A stretch of 64,000 nt of DNA from an uncultured bacterium (GTDB lineage Bacteria > Bacillota > Clostridia > Lachnospirales > Lachnospiraceae), in assembly GCA_947647735.1 (NCBI GenBank), contig CANSLJ010000013.1, positions 41,272 through 105,271 on the forward strand, given 5' to 3'. Under the pieces are notes generated by a model. It made no database searches, was not told the origin of the DNA, and saw only the letters and a program-made list of their open reading frames with translations. Position numbers and translations under genes: made by a program. Below are positions 1 to 8,157 of the stretch, piece by piece. Every line of letters starts with the position of its first letter. Position 1 is the first letter of the stretch.

Positions 1-756
1 GATAATTGTTCTGCAGATATTATTCTCTCGGAAGAGTATGGTTATCTATATAAGTGTGAGGACTATCTTGTTGAACTTACAGATTTCGATTTTTCAGTTT
101 TTTTGGATGAGATGGTTCCGGAAAGTCACAAGTTTACTCCAGAATTGAAAAATGGAGGCTGCATTATTATCAATAAGAGCGTGCTGGAAAGCAAGGGGGC
201 GCCGATTCCAACTTGCTATGAGGATTTGTTAGATCCTGTTTATAAAGATCTGATCTCGATGCCGAATCCTGCCTCGTCTGGTACAGGGTATATGTTTCTG
301 CGTCAGCTTACCAATGAGTGGGGAGAGGACGAGGCGTTTGCATATTTTGATCAGCTGTCCGAAAATGTTCTTCAGTATACCTCATCCGGTTCGGGACCGG
401 TGAATGCGCTTATTCAGGGAGAAGTCGGGATCGGCTTGGGTATGACTTCGCAGGCGGTTGTGGAGATCAACCAGGGCGTAGATTTGGATATTGTGTTTTT
501 TGAGGAGGGTGCACCCTACAGTGTGTATGGAAATGCGGTGCTTGCAAACAGTGCGGATCGCGAATGTGTGATGGAGGTATTCAACTATTTATCAACAGAT
601 CTTTGCAAAGGTAATAATGAGAAATTTTTCCCAGAGCAGATATTTAAGGATTTTATTCCTGAGGCAAAAGGTTTTCCAACGGGCGTTCAGTATGGTGATA
701 TGTCAAATGATACTGTCAGTGAGAAAGAGAGGCTGCTTGGAAAATGGATACATTAA
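1..756 (+). CDS. ABC transporter substrate-binding protein, FbpA-type (5' truncated)
   Basis: The reading frame is open from base 1, so the gene begins upstream of the window and its N-terminus and signal peptide are missing. The visible 251 residues look like the C-terminal two thirds of a type 2 periplasmic-binding fold of the iron(III)/2-aminoethylphosphonate/spermidine-like class: a segment NPASSGTGYMFL, then AYFDQLSENV and a GEVGIGLGMT stretch are typical of FbpA-like proteins. The protein would be a membrane-tethered extracellular receptor that hands substrate to the permease encoded two genes downstream. The ATPase gene overlaps its 3' end by 13 bases, which supports one operon. The substrate cannot be decided from sequence. 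The gene has no evident link to the glycan cluster. Confidence 0.8.
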   Translation, partial: DNCSADIILSEEYGYLYKCEDYLVELTDFDFSVFLDEMVPESHKFTPELKNGGCIIINKSVLESKGAPIPTCYEDLLDPVYKDLISMPNPASSGTGYMFLRQLTNEWGEDEAFAYFDQLSENVLQYTSSGSGPVNALIQGEVGIGLGMTSQAVVEINQGVDLDIVFFEEGAPYSVYGNAVLANSADRECVMEVFNYLSTDLCKGNNEKFFPEQIFKDFIPEAKGFPTGVQYGDMSNDTVSEKERLLGKWIH

Positions 757-1523
757 ATAAGCTGGATATCATCGGAGTGTCAAAGGGATATCAGAAGAAT
801 GATGTACTCAAAGAAATCAGCTTTGAAGTAAAAAACGGGGAATTTCTTTCTATTCTCGGACCGTCTGGTTGCGGGAAGACAACCCTTCTGAGAATTTTGA
901 TTGGACTTTTGGAATTGGATACGGGACGTATTTTGAAAGATGGGGTTGATATTACTCATACATCTGCAGACCAGAGAGGAATGGGTATAGTTTTTCAGAA
1001 TTATGCTTTGTTTGAAAATATGACTGTCTTTAAAAATGTGGAATATGCACTAAAATTTCACAAAGAAACGAAGGGCAATGCAAAAGCGATAGCAGAGGAG
1101 ATGATAGAGATAGTCGGGTTGAAAGACCATATGCAAAAAAAGCCTGGTGACCTTTCCGGAGGGCAGCAACAGAGGGTAGCCATTGCGAGAACGCTGGCGT
1201 TAAAGCCGGATATCATATTGTTGGATGAGCCGATGTCTGCGCTGGATGTTGCAACACGGCTGACAATGCGAGATGAATTGAAAAAATTGCAGGTATCTTT
1301 TGGGACGACGATGATCTATGTAACACATGATCAGGAGGAAGCGTTTGCGCTTTCTGACAGAGTGATGATTATGGATCAGGGAGAGATAAGCCAGCTTGCA
1401 ACACCAGAAGAAATCTGTTCTCATCCTGCGAATGATTATGTTCAGACATTTGTGTTAGATAATTTACAGGAAAAGGTTGATTCGTTGGCAAAGTTTGTTT
1501 ATAGAAAGAACAGAGAGTCATGA
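744..1523 (+). CDS. ABC transporter ATPase (PotA/FbpC-like)
   Basis: A 259-residue nucleotide-binding subunit that powers import of the substrate bound by the upstream receptor. All ABC motifs are present: Walker A GPSGCGKTT at residues 39-47, Q-loop Gln85, signature LSGGQ at 137-141, Walker B ILLDEP at 158-163 and H-loop His195. The C-terminal TOBE regulatory domain common in PotA/FbpC is missing, since only about 45 residues follow the nucleotide-binding fold, so the protein is at the short end of its family. It overlaps the binding-protein gene by 13 bases and the permease gene by 4 bases (ATGA), indicating translational coupling. Substrate class (iron(III), phosphonate or polyamine) is unresolved. 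Confidence 0.9.
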   Translation: MDTLNKLDIIGVSKGYQKNDVLKEISFEVKNGEFLSILGPSGCGKTTLLRILIGLLELDTGRILKDGVDITHTSADQRGMGIVFQNYALFENMTVFKNVEYALKFHKETKGNAKAIAEEMIEIVGLKDHMQKKPGDLSGGQQQRVAIARTLALKPDIILLDEPMSALDVATRLTMRDELKKLQVSFGTTMIYVTHDQEEAFALSDRVMIMDQGEISQLATPEEICSHPANDYVQTFVLDNLQEKVDSLAKFVYRKNRES

Positions 1524-3100
1524 GAAGAAAAAATAAGACTAGGATTATTGTTCATGTATTGATTACAGTGTTTTTTGCTGTCAGTGTGATAGCTCCCATC
1601 TTATCCATGTTGCGGCGGATTACGCCGGATGGATTCAGGGCGGTGATTTACTCTGCCCAGTTTGGGGAAGCTGTTGTGAATTCGTTGACAACGGCATTGA
1701 CGGCGACCATTATATCATTGATACTGGCACTGCTTGCCGCCTTCTGCATAGAGCGTACTTCCCTGAAAGGTAAAGTTATTTTTAATATGTTTTTTGTAAT
1801 TCCTATGCTAATTCCGTCTATTTCCCATGCATTTGGGCTTGTGGCGTTGTTTGGAGCAAACGGGCTGCTTACCCGATTTCTGGGGATAGATGGTGGCATA
1901 TATGGCTTTTGGGGAATTGTTGCCGGTTCAGTGATGTACTCTTTTCCGGTGGCATTTCTTATGTTTAAGAGTATTCTTCAATATGAGGACGGTATGGCCT
2001 ATAGGGCGGCGGGAATTCTTGGAATTCCAGCATTTTGGCAGTTCACTGGCATTACGTTTCCTTATCTGAAAAAAACAATGATTTCCGCTTTTTTTGCTAT
2101 TTTTACAATGATCATTACAGACTATGGTGTTCCGCTCATGATTGGCGGCAAGATAATAACATTGTCAACATTGATGTATAGTAAAGCGGTGGCAATGCTG
2201 GATTATGATGCTGGAAGTGTGATTGGAGCATTTTTGCTTATTCCGGCGGTCATTGCATTTCTGGTAGATATGATGAATTCGGAGAGTGCACACAGCGGAT
2301 TTGTCAACGAGCAGGTTGAGGAGAAAAAGGGGGAGGGAGTCCGGCTGTTGGCTGCTGTTTTGTGCATTTTGCTTTCAGCCTGCATTTTGCTGCCTATACT
2401 GTCTTTTTGTATTATGGTTTTTGAGACAAAATATCCCGTGGACATGACATTCACGCTTCACCATATTGAAAAGACGATGAACCGAGGGGCGGGAAAATAT
2501 CTCCTGAACTCTGTGATGTATTCTGCTCTGGCAGCATGCATGGGTACCGGGCTGGCGTTTTTATGTGCTTATCTGACTGCAAGAATAAATGGAGTGTTCA
2601 GTAGAGGGCTTCACCTGATCTCTGTGACATCCATGGCGATACCAGGTATCGTGCTTGGTCTATCTTATGTGATTTTTTTTAGCAAAATGCCGATTTACGG
2701 TACAATTCTGATTATCGTTCTCGCCAATTCTATTCATTTTTTCGCATCACCGTATTTGATGATGTACAATACATTGGGAAAGGTGAACATGAATTTGGAG
2801 GCGGTAGGAAAAACACTGGGAATAAAAAAGGTACACATTGTTGTAGATGTGATTGTTCCAAAGGTAAAATATACATTGTATGAGATGTTCGCATATTTTT
2901 TCGTAAATTCAATGATGACGATTTCGGCGGTATCTTTTTTGGCACCTCCTTCACCAAAGCCGATAGCATTGATGATCAATCAATTTGAGGCGCAGCTGCT
3001 GATGGAAAGCGCGGCGTTTGTATCGCTGCTGATCTTGCTTATTAATTTTATATTGAAAGGCTTTATAGCTGTAATTAAGTTTAGGGCAATGAAAAAATAG
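1520..3100 (+). CDS. ABC transporter double permease (FbpB/ThiP-like)
   Basis: A 526-residue polytopic membrane protein with two binding-protein-dependent permease domains in one chain, as in FbpB, ThiP and 2-aminoethylphosphonate permeases. About 12 hydrophobic segments are visible, with a polar break near residues 255-275 (EQVEEKKGEG) separating the halves. Each half carries an EAA-type loop: YRAAGILGIPAFWQF in the first half and EAVGKTLGIKKVHIV in the second; these dock on the ATPase. The start codon overlaps the stop of the ATPase gene (ATGA), completing a three-gene importer operon. It is followed by about 65 bases before the glycan genes begin, so this is probably the left boundary of the polysaccharide locus. 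Confidence 0.9.
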   Translation: MRRKNKTRIIVHVLITVFFAVSVIAPILSMLRRITPDGFRAVIYSAQFGEAVVNSLTTALTATIISLILALLAAFCIERTSLKGKVIFNMFFVIPMLIPSISHAFGLVALFGANGLLTRFLGIDGGIYGFWGIVAGSVMYSFPVAFLMFKSILQYEDGMAYRAAGILGIPAFWQFTGITFPYLKKTMISAFFAIFTMIITDYGVPLMIGGKIITLSTLMYSKAVAMLDYDAGSVIGAFLLIPAVIAFLVDMMNSESAHSGFVNEQVEEKKGEGVRLLAAVLCILLSACILLPILSFCIMVFETKYPVDMTFTLHHIEKTMNRGAGKYLLNSVMYSALAACMGTGLAFLCAYLTARINGVFSRGLHLISVTSMAIPGIVLGLSYVIFFSKMPIYGTILIIVLANSIHFFASPYLMMYNTLGKVNMNLEAVGKTLGIKKVHIVVDVIVPKVKYTLYEMFAYFFVNSMMTISAVSFLAPPSPKPIALMINQFEAQLLMESAAFVSLLILLINFILKGFIAVIKFRAMKK

Positions 3101-3165
3101 TTGCGGTTTTTCTGTAATGATTATAGAATATATGTGGCAAAGTCAGAACAAAAGAGGTGTCAATA

Positions 3166-4410
3166 ATGAATATATTACTATATATCGATCCAGGAACCGG
3201 AAGTATGCTCTTTGCGATACTGATTGGAATTATCGGGACATTAAACTATCTGTTGAAGAATGGACTTGTAAAATTGCGCTTTATATTGAGCAGCGGGAAA
3301 AAGGTGGAGACCAATACGGATAAACTGCCGTTTGTGATTTTTTCAGATGATAAAAGGTATTGGAATATATTTGAACCGATCTGTAGAGAGCTTGATAAAA
3401 GAGGGGTGGATGTGGTCTATATGACAGCATCTCCGGATGATCCGGCTATTCAAAATGCTTATGAACATATAAAGGGAGAATTTATAGGGAAAGGTAACAA
3501 AGCTTTTGCTAGAATGAATTTTTTGAATGCCGGGATTGTGTTTTCTACAACACCGGGGCTTGATGTGTATCAGTGGAAACGTTCTAAGGATGTTCAATAT
3601 TATATACACATACAGCATGGAGCAAATGATATTACTGGTTATCATATGTTTGGGGTAGATTATTATGATGCGATAATGCTGTCAGGAGAATATCAGGTAC
3701 AGGAAGTAAGGGAACTTGAAAAACTTCGGGGGCTTCCGGAGAAGGATTTGGTGAAGGTAGGAATTCCCTATATGGACGAGATGGCAAATAGATTACAGAT
3801 GACGCCAAAGAAAGATACAGAGGGGCGTACAGTACTGCTTGCACCATCTTGGGGCAAGAGCTCGATTTTTCAAAAATACGGGGGTAGGATTATAGAGGTA
3901 CTTTTAAAAACAGGGTACCATATTATTGTTCGCCCGCATCCCCAATCATTTGTTTCTGAAAAAGAGACAATGGAAAAGATTATGCAAGAGTACCCGGCAT
4001 CGGACCAGCTTGAATGGAATCAGGATAATGATAATTTTGAGGTGTTAAAACGGACTGATATTTTAGTATCGGATTTTTCTGGAATCATTTTTGACTTTTC
4101 TCTTGTATATGACAAACCTGTCATATATGCTGATACAGACTTTGATACTAGTCCTTATGATGCTTGGTGGTTAGATATGCCGTATTGGACATTGACAGCA
4201 TTGCCACGAGTAGGCCAGAAACTGACGATGGATAATCTGGACAGGCTGAAAGAAATGATAGATGAATGTATTCAAAACCCCAAATATGCACAAGGACGTC
4301 GAGAAGTAAGGGAGGAGACTTGGGAACATAAAGGAGAGGGCGCAAAGCGGGCTGTAGATTACCTGTTGAATAAATATAAAGAATTGACCGAGACGGAGGA
4401 GGTAAAATAG
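3166..4410 (+). CDS. CDP-glycerol glycerophosphotransferase family protein (TagF-like)
   Basis: A 414-residue member of the CDP-glycerol:poly(glycerophosphate) glycerophosphotransferase family, which moves glycerol- or ribitol-phosphate from a CDP donor onto a lipid-linked acceptor at the inner membrane face. A hydrophobic N-terminus (about residues 3-30, containing YIDPGTGS) suggests membrane attachment. Family motifs are the IQHG segment near 149-152, RPHP near 256-259 and VSDFSGIIFDF near 301-311. I chose the ATG at 3166 rather than the in-frame GTG at 3157, because AGAGG at 3153-3157 would overlap that GTG but sits correctly for 3166. The next gene follows after one base. The link to a teichoic-acid-like or phosphoglycerol-decorated glycan is inferred from the family. 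Whether it polymerises or adds single units is unknown. Confidence 0.82.
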   Translation: MNILLYIDPGTGSMLFAILIGIIGTLNYLLKNGLVKLRFILSSGKKVETNTDKLPFVIFSDDKRYWNIFEPICRELDKRGVDVVYMTASPDDPAIQNAYEHIKGEFIGKGNKAFARMNFLNAGIVFSTTPGLDVYQWKRSKDVQYYIHIQHGANDITGYHMFGVDYYDAIMLSGEYQVQEVRELEKLRGLPEKDLVKVGIPYMDEMANRLQMTPKKDTEGRTVLLAPSWGKSSIFQKYGGRIIEVLLKTGYHIIVRPHPQSFVSEKETMEKIMQEYPASDQLEWNQDNDNFEVLKRTDILVSDFSGIIFDFSLVYDKPVIYADTDFDTSPYDAWWLDMPYWTLTALPRVGQKLTMDNLDRLKEMIDECIQNPKYAQGRREVREETWEHKGEGAKRAVDYLLNKYKELTETEEVK

Positions 4411-4411
4411 A

Positions 4412-7174
4412 ATGTCTTTTGGAGAGATTTTAGATGCGTTATTACTGAAACCGTTGCAGTTGATATTTGAAGTGGTTTATGTCATGGCAGACAATGTGAT
4501 CGACAATCCGGGGCTATCGATTATTGTGTTGAGTCTGTTCATGAACTTTTTGGTTCTTCCGTTATATATGCGTGCAGATGCGATACAGGAAGAAGAGCAT
4601 GCGATAGAGAAGAAACTTCAAAAAGGCGTGGATCATATAAAAAGGACGTTCAGCGGCGATGAGCGGATGATGATATTGCAGACTTATTACAGGCAGAATC
4701 ATTATAAACCTGTATATGTTCTGCGTAGTGCAGTTTCGTTATTTTTGCAGATTCCGTTTTTTATTGCTGCCTATCGTTTTCTTTCCGGCTTGCAGCTTTT
4801 AAACGGGGTATCTTTCGGGCCGATTGCGAATCTTGGCAGTCCAGATGGGATGTTGGTATTTAGTGGAATTTCTATCAATTTATTGCCAGTTATTATGACG
4901 GCGGTAAATTTGGTGTCCTGCGTAGTATTTACGAAAGGTAGTCCATTGAAGTCAAAAATACAATTGTATGCCATGGCGCTCTTTTTTTTGGTGTTTTTGT
5001 ATAGTTCTCCGTCAGGACTTGTTTTTTATTGGACGTTAAACAATGTATTTTCCCTTATAAAAACTATTTTTTATAAATTAAAAAATCCAAGAAAAGTACT
5101 AAATGCGATTTCTTCTGGCGTAGGAGTGTTGGTAGCAATTTATGGATTTTTCTTTTATCAAACACCTACTCTAAGAAAAATGGTGTTTTTTGCATGTGCT
5201 GGAATATTATTACAGTTTCCAATTGTATATGAAGTGGTGAGGAGAAAAATAAAATGGAAAAGGAGGCAGGGGGGAGAAAATAAGAAATTGTTTTTGGCTG
5301 GGGCATTGTTTCTGGCTGTTTTAACAGGGGCGGTAATTCCTTCTGCGGTAATTAAGGCATCACCGCAGGAATTTATAGATGTTACACTTTTTTATAATCC
5401 CTTATGGTTTATTGTACATTCTTTTTGCCGGGCAATAGGAACATTTGTAATTTGGACAGGGGTATTTTATTTTTTGGCAAGACCTTCTGTGAGAGTATAT
5501 TTTGACAAAGGTGTATGGCTCATCTCCGGAGTGTTTGCGGCGGATTATATGTTTTTTGGAAAGGAATTGGGGCTTCTTACAAACCAATTAAAATATGAGG
5601 ATAAACTGGAATTTGCATTAAAAGAACAGCTAAAGAATGTTGTGGTAGTTATAGCAGTATTGATACTGTTTTATCTGATTTATCAATATTGGAACAAATT
5701 GGCATCGGAAATACTGGTGATAGGGGTATTAGCTCTTTCTTGTATGACGATTCTTAACATAACAAATATTAATACTTCTGTGAACAGAGTGAAAGAGAGG
5801 GATCTGGAAAAATATATGACGACCCCTCAATTTACCTTAAGTAAAAGTGGGAAAAATGTAATAGTATTAATGCTGGATCGAGCAATAGGCGAATATATTC
5901 CTTATCTATTTCAGGAAAAACCGGAGTTGGAAGCACAATTTTCAGGTTTTACTTACTATGCGAATGCAGTATCTTTTGGGCTATATACTAATTTGGGGAC
6001 GGCACCGCTTTTTGGCGGTTATGAATATACTCCGGTCGAAATGAATAAAAGAGATGAAGAATTATTGGTCGATAAACAGAATGAGGCATTGAAAGTCATG
6101 CCGGTATTATTTGATCAGAATGATTATCAAGTGATGGTCTGTGATCCGCCATATGCAGGATACCAGTGGATTCCGGATTTATCAATTTATGATGAATATC
6201 CGGGGATTGAGAGTTACATATTAAAAAATAAATTTACAGATGATTCAATCAAAGGGCAATGGATGCAGGAAGATAAGAGAAATTTTTTCTGTTATGGTAT
6301 TTTAAAGGCTGCACCACTTTGTTTTCAGAAGACAATATATGATTACGGAAGGTATAATCAGGCAAATAATGATGTCGAGACGATAGATACAAAACAGGTG
6401 AGGCCGGATATGTACACTTCGGTTGGAGTGAGTAATACTTTTATGGATAGGTATAACGCTTTATGCGCTCTACCGGATATGACGGACGCTGTAGATGAGA
6501 ATGTTAATACATTTTTAATGATGGTAAATGAGACGACTCATGAACCGATGCTGTTGCAGGAACCAGACTATGTACCGGCAATGGAAGTGGATAATACAGA
6601 GTATGAAAGAGACCATCAGGACAGGTATACTATAAATGGTCATACATTGAGAATGACAACAGATGTGCATGCTATTTATTACCAGTCAACCATGGCAACA
6701 ATGCTTAAGTTGGGCGATTGGTTTGACTATATGCGGGAAAATGGTATTTATGATAATACAAGAATTATTCTGGTATCGGATCATGGTAGGAGCAGTTTGT
6801 ATGAAGGGGATGAAGCGAGACTAGGGGAGACAGATATATCATCATTTTATCCTTTGTTGATGGTGAAAGATTTTGATAGTAAAGAATTTGTGACATCAGA
6901 AGAATTTATGACAAATGGAGATGTGCCGACACTTGCGATGAAAGACATCATAGAAGACCCAGTTAATCCGTTTACCGGGAAAGCGATAAATTCTGATGAG
7001 AAAACGGCGCATAAACAGTATGTCAGTTCTTCATGGGAATGGGATATAGAAATTAATAATGGGACAACTTATCTCCCTTCTAAATGGTACTCGGTGCACG
7101 ATGATATGCGTGAAGTGGATAATTGGGAATTGATATCTGAGGAAGAGGTGATACTTCCTCCCATGGAAGAGTAA
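4412..7174 (+). CDS. YidC/Oxa1-like domain fused to alkaline-phosphatase/sulfatase-like domain (paralog 1)
   Basis: A 920-residue protein with an unusual architecture. Residues about 1-230 look like a YidC/Oxa1 insertase core: GLSIIVLSLF, a conserved groove-type Arg (R54 in PLYMRAD), a charged cytoplasmic hairpin, LQIPFFIAAYRF, and GLVFYWTLNNVFS. Residues about 230-470 are several more membrane segments. Residues about 480-860 resemble the alkaline-phosphatase superfamily (LtaS/sulfatase-like): metal-ligand Asp489 in VLMLD, candidate nucleophile Thr526 or Thr530 in YTNLGTAPLFGG, a TTHEP segment, and Asp790/His791 in VSDHG. It starts one base after the TagF-like gene, and a close paralog lies at 8158-10902. 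Inference: an outer-face phospho- (for example phosphoglycerol-) transferase or hydrolase acting on a glycan, with the YidC-like half as membrane platform. Substrate unknown. Confidence 0.78.
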   Translation: MSFGEILDALLLKPLQLIFEVVYVMADNVIDNPGLSIIVLSLFMNFLVLPLYMRADAIQEEEHAIEKKLQKGVDHIKRTFSGDERMMILQTYYRQNHYKPVYVLRSAVSLFLQIPFFIAAYRFLSGLQLLNGVSFGPIANLGSPDGMLVFSGISINLLPVIMTAVNLVSCVVFTKGSPLKSKIQLYAMALFFLVFLYSSPSGLVFYWTLNNVFSLIKTIFYKLKNPRKVLNAISSGVGVLVAIYGFFFYQTPTLRKMVFFACAGILLQFPIVYEVVRRKIKWKRRQGGENKKLFLAGALFLAVLTGAVIPSAVIKASPQEFIDVTLFYNPLWFIVHSFCRAIGTFVIWTGVFYFLARPSVRVYFDKGVWLISGVFAADYMFFGKELGLLTNQLKYEDKLEFALKEQLKNVVVVIAVLILFYLIYQYWNKLASEILVIGVLALSCMTILNITNINTSVNRVKERDLEKYMTTPQFTLSKSGKNVIVLMLDRAIGEYIPYLFQEKPELEAQFSGFTYYANAVSFGLYTNLGTAPLFGGYEYTPVEMNKRDEELLVDKQNEALKVMPVLFDQNDYQVMVCDPPYAGYQWIPDLSIYDEYPGIESYILKNKFTDDSIKGQWMQEDKRNFFCYGILKAAPLCFQKTIYDYGRYNQANNDVETIDTKQVRPDMYTSVGVSNTFMDRYNALCALPDMTDAVDENVNTFLMMVNETTHEPMLLQEPDYVPAMEVDNTEYERDHQDRYTINGHTLRMTTDVHAIYYQSTMATMLKLGDWFDYMRENGIYDNTRIILVSDHGRSSLYEGDEARLGETDISSFYPLLMVKDFDSKEFVTSEEFMTNGDVPTLAMKDIIEDPVNPFTGKAINSDEKTAHKQYVSSSWEWDIEINNGTTYLPSKWYSVHDDMREVDNWELISEEEVILPPMEE

Positions 7175-7265
7175 TATAATAATTATAGTTACAAAATTCT
7201 ATAATAGACTATGATATGATGGGGCATGGTATTGTGCGGTAAGAAAGGAATAGGAGAAAAATAGA

Positions 7266-8132
7266 ATGAAGAAAATTATGATAACTGGTTGCAATGGACA
7301 ATTAGGTAGGGCATTGAATCAATTGTACGAAAAAGAATCTAATATTACGATCATTAATACAGATGTATTTCAGGGAGAGGGTATTAAGTCGCTGGATATT
7401 ACAGATGTAAACGCAGTGGTTTCTTTCGTTAGAGAAATTAAGCCAGATGCTATTATTAATTGTGCAGCACATACCAATGTAGATAAATGTGAGACAGATA
7501 TAGATAATGCCTATAAAATTAATGCTATAGGTCCGCGAAATTTGAGTATAGCGGCAACGGAAACAGGGGCAAGGTTGATGCATGTTTCTACGGATTATGT
7601 TTTCCAAGGGACAGAAGATAGAGCATTGACGGAGTTTGATGCGGTAGGGCCGACCAGCATGTACGGAAAGACAAAGTTGGCGGGAGAAAATTTTGTGCGT
7701 GATTTCGGAGATAAGTATTTTATTGTAAGAACGGCATGGCTTTACGGGGATGGTAAGAACTTTGTGAAGACGATGCTAAGGTTGGCGGAGACGCATATGG
7801 AAGTAGGTGTTGTAAAGGATCAATATGGAACGCCCACTAGTGCGCTGGAACTGGCTAAGGCGATCAAGTATTTGCTGCCAACAGAAAATTATGGGCTGTT
7901 TCATGGAACCTGTGAGGGGAGCTGCAGCTGGGCTGACTTTGCATCAGAAATTTTTTGGCTGGCAGGAAAAAATACAAAAGTAAATTACATTACGACAGAG
8001 GAATTTGGTTCGTTAACGAGGCGCCCTGCCTATTCTATATTGGATAATTATATGCTTAGGCTGACTACAGACTTTGCTTTTGCGCCTTGGCAGGATGCGA
8101 TTGCAGAGTATATGAAAACAGTAAGTGTCTGA
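7266..8132 (+). CDS. rfbD: dTDP-4-dehydrorhamnose reductase (RmlD-like)
   Basis: A 288-residue short-chain dehydrogenase/reductase of the RmlD family, which reduces dTDP-4-keto-L-rhamnose to dTDP-L-rhamnose with NAD(P)H in the cytoplasm. The nucleotide-binding motif TGCNGQLGRAL is at residues 7-17, STDYVFQG lies in mid-chain, and the catalytic Tyr-Lys pair is in MYGKTKLAGE. The length is normal for the family. The other three dTDP-rhamnose genes (rmlA, rmlB, rmlC) are not in this window, so they must lie elsewhere if the pathway is complete. The gene sits between the two YidC-AlkP fusion paralogs. RBS GGAG at 7252-7255. The 91-base gap upstream shares short sequence blocks with the gap before the fucokinase gene. 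Confidence 0.9.
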   Translation: MKKIMITGCNGQLGRALNQLYEKESNITIINTDVFQGEGIKSLDITDVNAVVSFVREIKPDAIINCAAHTNVDKCETDIDNAYKINAIGPRNLSIAATETGARLMHVSTDYVFQGTEDRALTEFDAVGPTSMYGKTKLAGENFVRDFGDKYFIVRTAWLYGDGKNFVKTMLRLAETHMEVGVVKDQYGTPTSALELAKAIKYLLPTENYGLFHGTCEGSCSWADFASEIFWLAGKNTKVNYITTEEFGSLTRRPAYSILDNYMLRLTTDFAFAPWQDAIAEYMKTVSV

Positions 8133-8157
8133 ACTGAAGTAAAAACGGAGAAAAGGA

